In this document: piece after piece, positions 35,021-47,197 of the stretch | Layout: each line of letters starts with the position of its first letter | How positions within the stretch are numbered: the stretch's first letter is position 1 | Origin: Gymnopus androsaceus JB14 | Taxonomy: Eukaryota; Basidiomycota; Agaricomycetes; Agaricales; Omphalotaceae | Length of the DNA stretch: 64,000 nucleotides | Assembly (NCBI GenBank): GCA_009733575.1 | Contig: ML769505.1 | Span: forward strand, 79,567 to 143,566 | Direction: 5' to 3' | Program-made: the position numbers and the translations under genes | Notes under the pieces: model-generated | Told to the model about the DNA's origin: nothing | What the model saw: only the letters and a program-made list of their open reading frames with translations | Database searches by the model: none

Positions 35021-35794
35021 AAGGGTTTCATCGTACGTTCTAGTCCTCATCTAGCCGCGTCGAGCTTGAATTAACGCGTCTTTGTTTAGCCCTGAGCTCA
35101 TCGCTCTTTCCACCATCTTATTATTCATGTGTTGTATCATCCTTGTTTCGCCTTCTGAATCCTTCTGCGATTCCACATATCGCATGTATCATATACGCCT
35201 ATTATTGCAGACGTTGTGCTTGTACGAATGGTACTGGAGAACGGTGGTGTGGAGGAAAGACGAAGAATAATATCATCCGCTATCCTACTCTACTCAAAAC
35301 TACTATTACGCTCCGTGTTTTTTTGCTACATATCTTGCTGTGTAACAATATAATGTTTTCTTGCTTTGTTGTTTTCAATTGCTTCAGGTCCAAGCGTTAC
35401 AATCGATGAGATACTCGGAACTTGAAAAGCAGGAGAAAGATTGATTATCTTTACCATGGAAACATAAACGGCGCGTTTTCACTCCAATGTTCTGAACAGC
35501 TGGTTGCAAAGCGCTCCCGCTCCGATGCAAAGACCTCCGAGACCTCCTGCGGTGGCTGAGCGAAGATAAACGGCATCTGGTACCTCACAAGTCTATTAAT
35601 CTTCAGTGGCGATCCTGACGTCGGTGGCAGGCAGTCAGAGAAACTCGGAGACTGAGCGCTGAGGTACCAAAGAACTCTCCGATGGTTCCATCGGCAGGAA
35701 CAAAATCAATATTCTCCGCATTCCGTAAACCTGGGGCAATTCACACCGGTGATGACCGGGCCGGGTATCTTTCCGGAACTTCAACCCAACCATT
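35021..35794. other. Intergenic
   Basis: 3' region of the small Cys/His gene and 5' region of the enoyl-CoA hydratase gene; short frames only. Confidence 0.4.
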
Positions 35795-37133
35795 ATGACA
35801 AAAGCACATTCCCCTCCTCCTCCTCATTCTGAGCAACTCTTGGTGTCTTTTCCAACTGAACATGTCGTTTTGCTGACTCTAAACAGGCCTAAATCTCGCA
35901 ATGCTATGACTCCGCAGTTGCAGAAAGACTTGGAATCCGTCCTCGACTGGTTCAGTGAAGAATCTGGACTCTGGTAATTCGTCTAGTTCCGGCGCCAGTT
36001 TACTTACTGAGTAGATAAAATAGGGTTGCTATAGTGACAGGCGCAGGGCAAATTTTTTGTGCTGGCGCTGACCTCGTCGAGTACGTTCTTATCATCTCCG
36101 CTGGTTAGCCATTTGCATCTGGCTCTGGCAAGACGCAGGTATCGACAGCGGTACCAGCAACTGCCTCCGATACTGACCAAGAATATCATGGGTATAGGTG
36201 GAATAAGAACCAACAGAGTGGTAAATCGGAAGAACAGAAGCAAGTGGGCCAAGACGCTCACGGTTTTGGTTCACTTTCCCGACGCCAGCTTTCAAAGCCT
36301 CTCATCGCTGCTGTGAACGGCGGAGCTCATGGTGGCGGAACTGAAATCGTTCTCAACTGTGATATTGTTGTCGCGGGAGAAGACGCCAAGTTTGCGCTAC
36401 CAGAAGTTAAACGAGGAGTAGTTGCCGCGGCTGGAGGTGAGTGTATTCTTGGCCTTTCATTACGCCACTCAAATATTCATTTATCGTTAGGCATCCCTCG
36501 TCTAGCTCACATAGCGGGGCACCATGTATGGATTTATTGCTGTCGAAATCACCCGAGCCTGAACTGAACCTTCGTCTGTCGTTGCCCTGTTATTGAATTG
36601 AAGCTTGCAGCCGAAATGCTTCTGACTGGGAAGACTATCAGTGCAAGAGATGCCTTTGAAAGATTCGGATTGTGAGCATCAAATCTCCATTAAATTCTTG
36701 CGTGGCTCATGGATTCCCGCATTGCAGCGTTAATAGTGTAGTACCATCATCAGAAGTCGTCTCGGAAGCCATTTCCATTGCCAAGGCTATTGTCGCTAAT
36801 TCACCTGATGCGGTCCAGTCCACAAAATATGGGCTACTTCTGTCGCAGAGCCACAGTCCCGAAGAAGCGTTCCAGAAACACACGTTCAGTTCGGAAAGTG
36901 GTAGAGTGTACAAAGGCGAGAATATCAAAGTCAGTGGAGCTATTATTGACGTTGTCTAGGACTGAATGTCCAATTTCTTAATTTTTTTGAAAATACAGGA
37001 GGGTCTCAAAGCATTTACAGAGGTCAGTCTGAGAGCTTCATATGAACATGCTTTTTTAATCGGATGTTATCCTTGCTGTGTGTTCTGTCGTTAGAAACGT
37101 CTACCGATGTGGAAGAATCCTGCAAAACTGTAG
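35795..37133 (+). CDS. Enoyl-CoA hydratase/isomerase family protein, probably peroxisomal
   Basis: Eight exons join without a break into 843 nt, 280 residues: 35795-35973, 36024-36080, 36198-36436, 36491-36525, 36604-36671, 36728-36929, a 24-nt micro-exon 36999-37022, and 37095-37133. Crotonase-fold signatures are in order: [32 protein letters not shown] (oxyanion-hole strand), [40 protein letters not shown] (catalytic-Glu region), and [20 protein letters not shown]. The C-terminus reads [21 protein letters not shown], so the last tripeptide AKL is a plausible PTS1 peroxisomal signal. The family hydrates or isomerises 2-enoyl-CoA in beta-oxidation; the exact substrate cannot be told. All eight exons keep phase, in contrast with the broken genes around it. 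Confidence 0.9.
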
Positions 37134-40100
37134 AGCGCACAAAACGTCTATGATCCACAATTCGAGTGGCACCGATGGAGCACTGTATAACGGGCTTGGA
37201 TCTGACGGGAAAGCGGACAGACTTTGGGGCCACGATCGTTTTTTCTGGCGTCGACATCAACATCTACTCTTGTGCTCTTGTTTTTATTGGAAATATTCCT
37301 TTTCTTCTTACCTAAATGAAATTTCATCCAGATACATTGTGAATCACTTTGTAAGTACATCTTACTTGAGATCTACATAGCAGAAAAATTCGAAACATTC
37401 GGGCTCAGTGGGCGCCGGAGTCTTGGGCGCAGGCGCACGATCTTCTAGCAAGTTACGCTGCGGTAAGTTTGCAGGGTCGATACCTGTCGATACGAACCTG
37501 TCGATACGATATGTCATTGCGACATGAGAGCACTAAACCTAAGGCGGATAAAAAAAATATTTTACAGAATCGTCAGCAGCAGGATCGCTGCGCTTCACTG
37601 CCCTCCCTCGTACCCGACTTATTCATCGTATTCCATGCTGTTCAGTGTGATATCACAAACAAGTATCAATTGTATGTTTTTGCGTGCAGTACACTAACCA
37701 AATATTGCTTTCAGATATCAATCAGGTATCGCAGTGAGCACAGCGCCGATCTGTGCTTCCAGTGATTTGTGGCGGAGACAACGGAAAAGCGCGACAAGCC
37801 TGATAGAAAACGTCAAGGATATTCATGGACTCCTAAGTACGCTGCATCAAGAATGATAGGCTATATGGAGTTGGACGCACCATCGCGGGAAGAGCACTGG
37901 GCTTTCGTTTCCAGTACTTGGGGCGCACCCTGGACGTACCTACACATATCAACAGGCATCATATTCTAGATAGAAATATAACCAAAAAAAGACATCGATA
38001 TGTAAAATGACTGCCGATTCATTCATCTTTCCCCTGTCCCTATGCTTTTTTTTTCCTCATACAAATGGCTTCGGATATGGTTGCTGAGTTCAACGCGTCT
38101 GTGCTCCACGACGATGATAGGGGCCTCTAACCCCGAGAGCTATGACAGGCCAAGCCATTTCTTGGAATAAATAGGCACTGGTTGATTTGAGAAGTGAACC
38201 AGGTCGTGAGCATGCTTTGGACGATTCAGAATTTGGAACCAAAGATCGACCTGAACTCAAAGCTTCTAGTGCTTGAGAGCTTCGAAGCAACCCTGCAACT
38301 GCTGCTTGGCTGCGGTCACTGAGGCCAGCCGGCCTTTATTCAGACCGACTCGAGATCCATACATATTTTGGCAATTTGTGACAGGTAATACTAAGATGAG
38401 GTTCACTAATGTCAACTGTTGCCCGAAGTCTGTAGAGATTGCATTCCAGTCCTAGTTTCCAATAAGACTATATTGGTAAGACAAAGCTCTTGGTTGGAAC
38501 TGACTTGCCTTTTCAAACGTATATCTGGCCTGCTCGCGCTTTCTAATAAACGTTGCCGCACTCTTGAATGTCTGAGGACAGAGGACACTGATACTTCTAC
38601 CCATCTTCGCTTCAATGCCATTCATTAACTTTGAAGCTATCAGGACCTGAATGAAGGAACGCCATCCCATGCTCTTTCATCGGCAGCAGATAAACGTAAA
38701 ATGTTATCCTATCCTAATAATAACTTGAAATGGCACCCATATTTGATCTCTGGCTTCCATGGGAGCTCGCAAAGCGTTAGCACCTGGATTTAAGAAGAAT
38801 TTAAACACCGGCCGACGTCCAATTGATTTCAACTCATAAATTTTCTATTCGATATAAAAGCAGCTTGATAGCAACTGCCATTTAAAATATAGGTCAGCCG
38901 CTTAACGCTAGAGCAGACTAAAGCAAATACAGTAGAAGGATGCCAGGAATGAGGAGCCACTGCCAGGGACTGAATAGTAGCTGCCAAGGCCGGTTCAATT
39001 TCACTACTTCGCGCTCGTCTTCTTTCCGCAAAAGTCACAGCCAAAAGAAAACGAATGGTGCATTACCATTGAGACCGTCAGTTCGGAAGTATTCTTTGCT
39101 ATAGTCCTTCCAGTACATACCTTTTTTGGTGATGATCACTGACGGACCATGGTCGAAAGAACGTTGCCCGTGGAAATTTGATCGCGAGGCTCGTCTAACT
39201 CTCCGAGTCAATTATGAGGTTTCAGCACTTGATTCGCAGCTTGTAGTCTCTTCTGGGTGCAAACTCGAAAGCACACTAATAATTTCTGCAGCCATCTAGT
39301 ATGCAGCCGTTGGAATAAAATCAACGTCAACGGTCGGTGTACTTACTTACTAAGTACTGTATATCGTCGTGAAATGTTACCAACTTTAGCGTTTGAATAA
39401 ATCCAGTCAAATGACTTGATATTTACTGCGCTAACCTCGGAAAAAATGTACTATGTACTGAAATGCGGGAGAAGATCATTAAAAGCAGCTCCGAGTCCGA
39501 CCAGACACCTTCATGAAGGCCCCCTAACCCGTACTAAGTAATAGTAAATGATACAGGATGTTTATTTGCTCGTCCGAAAAGTTTCGGGTTGAAATTTTCT
39601 CGGCTGAGTACTCTCTATCCTCAGGCTGCCACTGCCGTCGGGATTACCAGACTCAGAAATGAGCCGCAGCTATACTACTCTAGATAATATTAACCATTGC
39701 CGTCTGTTTAATTCTATGCACATCAACGATGCTAGGCTATGGCTTTCAACTGTTATGAATAAAAACAGTATAGGAAGGTTCAAAGAACTAAGGGTCAACT
39801 AAATCCGTAGTGCTCACCCAATGGACTCTTCACTTCGCAAGTGATTAAATTATCATACTGTTATTAACTATTTAATGTCTATATCAAAGAATCTCTACCT
39901 GGCTCCCACTAAGTCGACTCGGACGATCATAAGCATCTATATCTGATTGATATCCGAATCCGAATCGACTTTTACTGTACCCAACGCATCCGAGGCAGCC
40001 GATTATCCGTATGCAAAAATGCATGTATGTACATGTTACTTAACCCTTCCCCCACTAATGCCTAAGGCTATACGCTCTGAAATTGAAATACGAGTGCGAC

Positions 40101-40620
40101 TCACGAGTCACGGTCTGCAACCTTTCTCATGCTTTGTATTAAAGATCTTCATTCGGTGAGTGGTGGATTCAAATGTTCTCTCCCGTCGAGGTCCTACGCG
40201 CCTTTTACCTTTTGCGTTTACCCGTTAATAGGCACAGGCTCTTGCTTGCAATCGGTAGAACCCGGCCTTGTGAAGCTGGACACGTTCCTCTCGCCCTGTA
40301 ATCCCCAGCAGAGGAATTATAGGCCAGGTAGGTAACATGATCCATCATCCGTCATCCAAGTGCGCTCAGTACGAGTCTTAATTAAAAACTCGAACCTCGA
40401 GCTCAAGTCAATTGCTTTGGGAAAGACAGTAGAGTCCGGACTCTGAGTCGGTCATACTAGTAGGCTCGCGCTATTATAGTAAGTTCTTGACCTGGGCCAA
40501 TTTGAATATGTAACACGCGAGACTTTTTTAGCCTGAGGCTCTCAATAATAGGCATATGAGTTCTGTTTAGTTCTTTCCACTCATCAATATAGAAAGTTAG
40601 ATCACAAAATCAGAACAGAC
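37134..40620. other. 3.5 kb without a confident gene
   Basis: A possible exon chain on the plus strand (about 37385-37462, 37569-37677 and 37714-37841, the last reading YQSGIAVSTAPICASSDLWR and ending SLIENVKDIHGLLSTLHQE) has reasonable splice signals but no recognisable family. Minus-strand frames around 38090-38290 and 38412-38670 are of uncertain meaning. The rest, 39-40.6 kb, is AT-rich and empty. Confidence 0.3.
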
Positions 40621-40690
40621 TTCCAGCTGTGTAGTGGCTAACATTCTCATGTGCTGCCGATAGCCCGAAGTTCGATTCCCCGTGTCGGAA
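40621..40690 (+). tRNA. Second tRNA-like relic
   Basis: The A-box-like TGTAGTGGCTAACA (a TGT/ACA D-stem with loop AGTGGCTA) and the B-box-like GTTCGATTCC are correctly spaced. The ends TTCC and GGAA pair, but the anticodon stem does not, and two T-stem positions mismatch. The A-box is that of Asp-type tRNAs. Probably a pseudogene or tRNA-derived element. Confidence 0.3.
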
Positions 40691-41021
40691 TTGGCTTGTA
40701 AGCCGCTTAGGTTATGTCTTTTTCCCCCAAAAAAAAGGCAGATAACTTATTTACAGTAAGTACGCACATACAAGCTTATCCAGATAATGCAAATAACAAT
40801 GTTAGTGGATCGTTGATTGACCTTCTCACCCGATTCCTCGAACCTAAGTATACAGGTTCTCGCCCTCCAGACCATGCACTCCTCGGATTCCTTCTGCTAC
40901 TAGTCTGCAACATCCCCCAGCCGGTCCGAACTTATTGAGTCCTTCCCTGATTTCTCCTCGGACTCCTTTAGTCCTAGTCTCTCCTCGATACTCTTACTCT
41001 TGATCCGAGGTCTCTCATCCT

Positions 41022-41426
41022 ATGTCGGATGTCCACGCAGGGCTTGCGTCCATACCTATACCCATATCCATACCCCCACCGGTGAAAACTAGAGGCCGGC
41101 ACACCACACCTACCCATTCATCCGTCACGGCTCTTTTGGCTCCTCGGGCTCCGCGTGTGAGCCTCTCTCCCCTCTCCCCCCTCCCCAATCGATCCGATAT
41201 CCTCCTCGGGCGTAATACGATTGTTATCTTGCCAGTGCTGATGCCACGACCATGTTCCCCTAAATGTCGAGCCGGGTACATTCATGAAGACAGCGAAACA
41301 TCATCAGACTCGACTCGGAGGAAGAAACAGAATTCGAATTCGAAGGCCATTCCATTGCCAGGAACAGGGCCAACTATAATGAGTGGAGGCAAGTCGACAG
41401 AGTCGAACCCGGAGTATGGCGCATGA
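41022..41426 (+). CDS. Low-complexity hypothetical protein
   Basis: An open frame of 134 codons begins MSDVHAGLASIPIPISIPPP and is Pro/Ser/Arg-rich with a charged tail (EDSETSSDSTRRKKQNSNSK). It has an ATG and a local rise in G+C, but the opposite strand is also open over much of the same stretch. There is no domain. It could be a disordered protein or chance. Confidence 0.2.
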   Translation: MSDVHAGLASIPIPISIPPPVKTRGRHTTPTHSSVTALLAPRAPRVSLSPLSPLPNRSDILLGRNTIVILPVLMPRPCSPKCRAGYIHEDSETSSDSTRRKKQNSNSKAIPLPGTGPTIMSGGKSTESNPEYGA

Positions 41427-43050
41427 CATTTTCGGTATTTCGAGCCTTCGTGCATACGCCACACTAGTGCAGATTTCAGGCTGAGGAATAGTCCATGATA
41501 TTCTTTCATCTCTCGTCATGTTTCCTCTCCCCTTTACTACGACCCAAAGCATCTCCCCACGGCTGCAACTGCCCCGTCATTTCTGCCCTATCCTCTTGAA
41601 CCTCGGACCTCTTCTCCCTACCTCCTTACACTCCATCCTCGTTTCTCTTCTCTCTCCGTATCCTCATACACTCGCCTGTTCTTTTTCTCCCTACTAGAAG
41701 TGCGGATACACGGAAGCCGGAGGTGCTGATTGAGTGGGAGAGGTTGACTTGGGTAATGGGCTTGGTTGCGGTTGGGATTTCGTGCTGCTGCTGCTGCTCT
41801 CGCCAGCTTCATCCTCCCCGTCGTAATTCGCAATCGCGGCGTTTGTCTCCGTCATCGTTCTATTGAAGGTGACTTACATGTAATGAGGGATGGCGATGGT
41901 GATACTGGCTGAAGACTGCATCGGATGAGCCAAATCTATGTGAGACTATGAGTGTACTAGTAAGGTATGAGGCCCATGTAGGAAGGAAGAAAGAAGAGGA
42001 AGGAGATGAGTCCCGAATATGTAACGGTCACACACGCCGCTGTCGACAAATCATCCAGATTATATATGAAATACCCTGTCCGTAACCCCTCCTGCTCCTG
42101 CTTCCGCCGATACTAGCCCCGGAGGTGAAACGAAGAGGATTGTGCATGAATGAGGGAGATTGGGTCCTGGGAGGGAAGAAAAGGCGAGAAGGAGAGGCAA
42201 GAGTTGAGATGCAAACGAAATGAATAAAGAGATAAACCGTAAACCTCTACTTGAGCAACTTGCGGCTCAGGAGCACGGTCGAAACGACAAAGAATAGTTC
42301 CTTCTTATCCATCTATCTATCCATCACGAAGCCGCTTTAACCGCTCCTACCCTCGCTAACTCCTGAGACTGAAGACCAATAGACAGCACAAAACGCTCAT
42401 CGTACGCGTATCTTTCACGACGTAGATCCGCAAACATACTTATCCCATCTCCATCTACCTACATCCCATCCGAACCCAGGCAACGGAGCAAGCAAAGCGA
42501 GCCAAGGGAATCCAAGAAAGCAGGATAGACCAATACGAATGGAAGGGGGGAAAAAGCAAGAAACTGGAACGATATTCTCGAACAAACTCCTCCTTTGAAA
42601 ACTGAGATGAAAATGCACACAAGTGACAGAGCAAGTAGTTCACAACATTCCCTACAAAATGAGAGCAGAAAAAGGGTGCGCGCAAAGTTGAAGCAGGCCG
42701 AGCAGCGTTATGGCGCGACTGAAGTAAAAAATCTGCTCTATCTGCTCCTCCAATCCGTCCAGCTTCTACTAAGGAATGTTCGATGGAGTTAGTGTCGTTC
42801 CATTCCTGCTCGTGTATAACGCATTGGCGTCGCCTACTGTTAGCGAAAGCATTCAGGTTGAAAAAGCTTGGTGACAATATTGAATTGGCCCAGGATCAAA
42901 AATCTAGAGGTACTGTCGCTGCGTAGGCGAGAAGCAAAAACACAAGCGCCCGACTGTCCTTTTTTTAGTTCTAGATAGCGTCAAATCAAGCCGGCGCTTC
43001 CTCTCGCCAGCTCAATTGCAACACTTAATTTAATCATCTTTGGGATCCCT
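41427..43050. other. G+C-richer intergenic stretch
   Basis: CT- and GA-rich segments dominate, with a short CTG run near 41791. No protein-like frames beyond short overlapping ones. Confidence 0.35.
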
Positions 43051-43054
43051 TTCC

Positions 43055-43440
43055 ATTGGTCCACCACACTTCGATGCTCGAATACGCAAAGGATATCCGC
43101 CGCCAAACTGCGCCATTGAATGTTTACCACCTGGTGCTCTATTAGTACTTATCACTTCAGATGCCGCCAAACCCATCGACTCGCGTCTTCAAACGCCTAC
43201 GCCGACGACTACATACATCTATACCATTTTTTCCATGGTAGCGTACTAGGAATTTTCAGGTCATCACTATCCTGTCACTTGCGTAAATTCTTTTCCAACC
43301 TGCGCAAGCTTCGCTCCCATCATTCGGAACGACCTGGGGAGGAAAATGATTCGGCTTTTGTTTGAAATCAAGCTCAGACCCATGTTCGACGACTCGGATG
43401 CATTTCATATACCTATTGCTTGAAAGGTGCCACCTGCTTA
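43055..43440 (+). pseudogene. Second decayed copy of the HSWMLEY F-box-like family
   Basis: VHHTSMLEYAKDIRR (about 43060-43105) matches VNHSWMLEYARLSS of the fuller gene, and CHLRKFFSNLRKLRSHH (about 43276-43325) matches CNLRTFFPNLRQLRFYQ. The intervening part is shortened and frames change. It is a clear but heavily eroded paralogue. Confidence 0.65.
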
Positions 43441-44093
43441 AAGTTATAGATCTCGAGTGACTCCTAGTGTGTATTACATATCGGGAATGTAACTGCCTCT
43501 CATCAAGCATTCTGTTCTTCCTTTTCTAACACTGTCACCCATGTCCCGTTGTTGCCAGTGGAATCGACACTGCTCGATCTTGAAACGAACCGTTAGTCGG
43601 ACTCGGAAGGGTTTCTATTACTGCAAGCATGTCAAAGGTCGATATCGTGTATGTTTCAACTTGGGAAGGAACTCGGACCGATATTGAGTAGGTTTCAACT
43701 TGGAGTTGTCCCTGCGCTCCACTCGGAGAGAAGGATCTTGATACCTGCGAGCCCTAAAGCTGAATGGCGATTTTGAATTCAAACGAGCAAACTCACTATA
43801 GAAGTTAAGTCGTATTCGACATTGCCTCCCTCGGGAGTCTAACGTTGCAGACAGAGACCCACATAAAGTATTAGAACACGTCAAGAACACGTACGATACC
43901 TTTACCTACGACAGGCGTTCGCTATCATATACTAACGCACCTGGGCGAATAAACGAGATTTAAAAATAATTCGACATTGCGGTGGAAGGAACCGACTAAT
44001 CATGATGTAGTCGGGTAGATAAAATCGGTGCAGTGAAGTACATACAGCTAGTAGAATAGCAGATTTGTAAACAATTCACAGTAAATAGCTGGA

Positions 44094-44117
44094 AGAGAAG
44101 AGAGAGAGAGAGAAGGC
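44094..44117. repeat. (AG)n microsatellite
   Basis: A pure AG run embedded in AAGAGAAGAGAGAG-type sequence between the eroded and the fuller F-box-like copies. Confidence 0.85.
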
Positions 44118-44275
44118 CTGAGAGATATGAAAGGAGCAAGCAAGTACTACCGGGGTTCGGAGAATTACATGGATTGAACATCAGAAAATCGCCCGTTAGC
44201 ACACCCGTGGAAGTGTATCATAACAATGAGCCGAGGTAGTAGGGAAGGTGAGAGAAATCTGGTTACCGGCTTTGT

Positions 44276-45579
44276 TTATTTGTGCTGGGGGAAATGGACG
44301 AAACTGGCTATCGCCCAGGTAATAATAGCGAGAGCAATGATCAACTGTACAATGCATAAGCGAGAATGAGAGTAAAAAGGCAGAGTAGAACTTACCCCAC
44401 CCATGTATCTGGAGATGGTTTTAGCATCTGTTCGTACTACAGGAGAGCTGGGAGTGCTGGTATAGAGCGGTAGAATATATTGTTGTCTACGAGCAATACC
44501 ATTACCACTCGGGGCCGGTAGCTTTGGTTCAAACAGCGGCATGGTGATATCAAAATGGAAATGCCTCACATCCCCTTCTCCATCTACAGGTGCAGGAAGT
44601 TCAACTGTGCGCTCAATATACTTCAATAAATCAAATCCACTACCATGCCCAGTCCATGGCCAATTTTCACCAGAATCAATGGCACTGGCATTCGCAGTAG
44701 CAGAGTGCAATTTATTATAAAGACTCCGGGATCCAAATCCGCTGTGGATGTCGACAGGCGCACCATAATAACCGCCAAAGCCTGCTTTTGCAGGTGCTGG
44801 AGGTTAGTGATGCGTCTTCTTTCCACGAGAAGTACTTCGAGCCAGGTAGGAAAATCATAGTCTACAGCAATATGCGCTGTAATTTTCTTGGATTGGAAGA
44901 CATTGACAACGCGGTATAACCGAGCGTCAAAAACATGGCCCAATTGCGAATGACCCACTTGTGCGGTGGCAGGACCATCGTAATTGTAGAGAAAGTGCTG
45001 ATAGAAGCGAAGTTGGCGGAGGTTGGGGAAGAATGTACGGAGATTACAAGGAAATTGATAGCTCGATATTGCGTGGTAGGCATTCATAGACGATTTTGAA
45101 TCGATGTATTGGTCGTAGATGCAAGAGATGCTTTGCACACGATCACGGATATCCGAATCAAACGACCGATAAATGAAGCTTCGGCTGGATGTGGTGGGTG
45201 AGCTTGTTCTGCCATTGGAAGAGATGCGTGCCGGAAGAAATCTATTGAAAAAAGAGTGTCTGGTGCGGTTTGTGATTCGGGGAAGGTATTTATTCAGATA
45301 AGAGGTGTTGGGAATGAAGAGGTGGCAAGAGGACAGTCTTGCGTACTCGAGCATCCAAGAATGGTTCACCAATGGAAGCGTGAGCATTAAATCGGTCTGC
45401 TCTTTCGCAGTGGAGCAGCTGAACCAAGCATGGCTGATAATTTCCGACACGATTTCGGTAGGGACCATGACATGATGAGAACGAGACAGAGACACGGATC
45501 TCGGTCCGATTCGATGCGCAACTTCGCCGCGGGACAATGCCGTGGGAGGTAATTTAACGCTCGTCAATGTTATTCTCAA
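44276..45579 (-). CDS. F-box-like lineage-specific protein with C-terminal membrane segment
   Basis: The N-terminal half contains an F-box-like helix, MVPTEIVSEIISHAWFS, and LMLTLPLVNHSWMLEYARLS, the pattern seen in expanded Agaricomycete F-box-like families. The likely start is the internal ATG near 45468, though an earlier ATG at 45579 is in frame. Leucine/aromatic segments follow (LRTFFPNLRQLRFY; VFDARLYRVVNVF). Near 44720 the frame must shift by one base to continue as SLYNKLHSATANASAIDSGE, NWPWTGHGSGFDLLKYIERT and DVRHFHFDITMP. A 51-bp intron with no stop (GTAAGT to TACAG, about 44339-44389) leads to LIIALAIITWAIASFVHFPQ, a single predicted membrane helix at the C-terminus. The shift could be a real break, or two adjacent genes may have been joined in my reading. 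This is the fullest of three copies in the window. Confidence 0.5.
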
Positions 45580-47197
45580 CGCGTGCGAAACGATTGCCTC
45601 GGTACCATTTTCATGTAAGATATAGCATCCGAGTCTAAGTTATAAGCGGTCAGTACCCGAAAACTTTTGGAAGGCCCGGCTATCGCGGTTCATGGTGTTT
45701 GTGGCAATACCCAACAGCGGCAGCCCCGAAACAACAAACCATTAGCTGAGGTAGCACTGAATTATTGTCTTTGCTGAGAGTAATTCGCTAATATGTTCAA
45801 TGCTCAACTCCCAGATACTTAAATTTTGGCCTGGTATATAGACACGACCGCCCATTAATGCCAATAATACCAAGACCAGTCAAAGTAACCGGTGAGAAAT
45901 AGGAGAAGAGGAGACCCGCGAGTTGTAGGTTACTGCATCGCAAAACCGACACGGAAAATAAGGAAAGAGACGTCGTTAATAGCCTAAAATGAGCTTGCAT
46001 TTGGCGAAATGCATTGTGAGTGGCCCAATGATTATTATTCATCAACGTCCTGTCAAAAACAAATTGCCCGATGAACTCAGATAGAAGAAAACACGCGTCT
46101 ACTGGTAGACGGTACATAGATAAGGAACAGACGTGATCCATCATCTATGTATACTTAGATGAATTCTGTTTATCTATCTGAGTCTGAATGTATCTACACG
46201 TACTAAGAACAAACTGGCCGTCCCATAGACATGCTATTGGTGTCTATTCTCATCTATTCATGTATATACTAACAAGGACACTACTGAATAGACCCATGAT
46301 AGATTCTGATTTAGACATTGCAATGCAGCTTCAAATGGACCCAAAAGAGATTCGAAAACCCGATGAATTGAACATTATACGGCCTCGTTACTCCGAGTAA
46401 CGCGACCCCAAAGATAATTGCACCAGCTAGGACAGATAAAATCACCGACATCTTCCATCACTTCATTGACTTCAACCATACAATCGCATATATTGCAGTC
46501 GTGTTCAAAGACCCGAGCGTAACAAGAAAACGTAATACCAGAATGAGTATAGTCGCTTAGAATGGATCCTGAAGCAGGAGGAACAGCGAGAGGAGCAGCT
46601 CCGACACTGATACCGGTCCTTGTGTTCTTCTTATGATGATAAGGAAAGATACAGTCTGCCTTTCGCGCGAAGGCGACACTGACATACTCCTTTGTTAAAT
46701 GATGTTACATCCGAAGCTATTATTTTCAATTCCGTCCTATAGACAATGGTTGGCAATTCACGAGTGTGGAGGTATTGATGCTTTTTGTTCAGATAAGTAA
46801 CCGGGAAAACCAAAAGAGCTACTGGAGAATGTAAGAAGAAGTATTCAACTTCGAATTGTATGTAGTAGACTTAATATCTTTGACCTACGTTCGCATTGTA
46901 CTTGAGTTCCCGCCACTATTTTTCGTCTGCGCCATTTCGTAGCATCATTCATACAGTCGTTCTGCTAGCGTGAAATCAAGCGACAAGCTCGCGCGTACAG
47001 GGAAAACCGTTACAGTTAATGCACTGGCATTCTGATGTTAAAAGAATATATATATAAATATAGTATACAACACGCTAATTCAAGCACAGAATGTTCTGCA
47101 ACGAAGTAAGTGCATCTAAAGTAGAGGGTCTACACGTCGGATCATCATCGGCCATTGTATGAAGCAGCTCAAGGACAGCTTCGTTCTTGCAAAGGAA
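45580..47197. other. No confident gene
   Basis: A minus-strand frame at 45797-46144 (115 codons, hydrophobic) and a plus-strand frame at 46188-46400 (ending PKEIRKPDELNIIRPRYSE) have no recognised relatives. A TATATATAAATATAG run lies at about 47048-47062. Confidence 0.3.

Noticed and set aside
37385..37841. Possible three-exon gene with a Gly-rich first exon (VGAGVLGAGA)
   Set aside because: Briefly considered as a proteolipid-like membrane protein, but the later exons do not fit and phases are uncertain.
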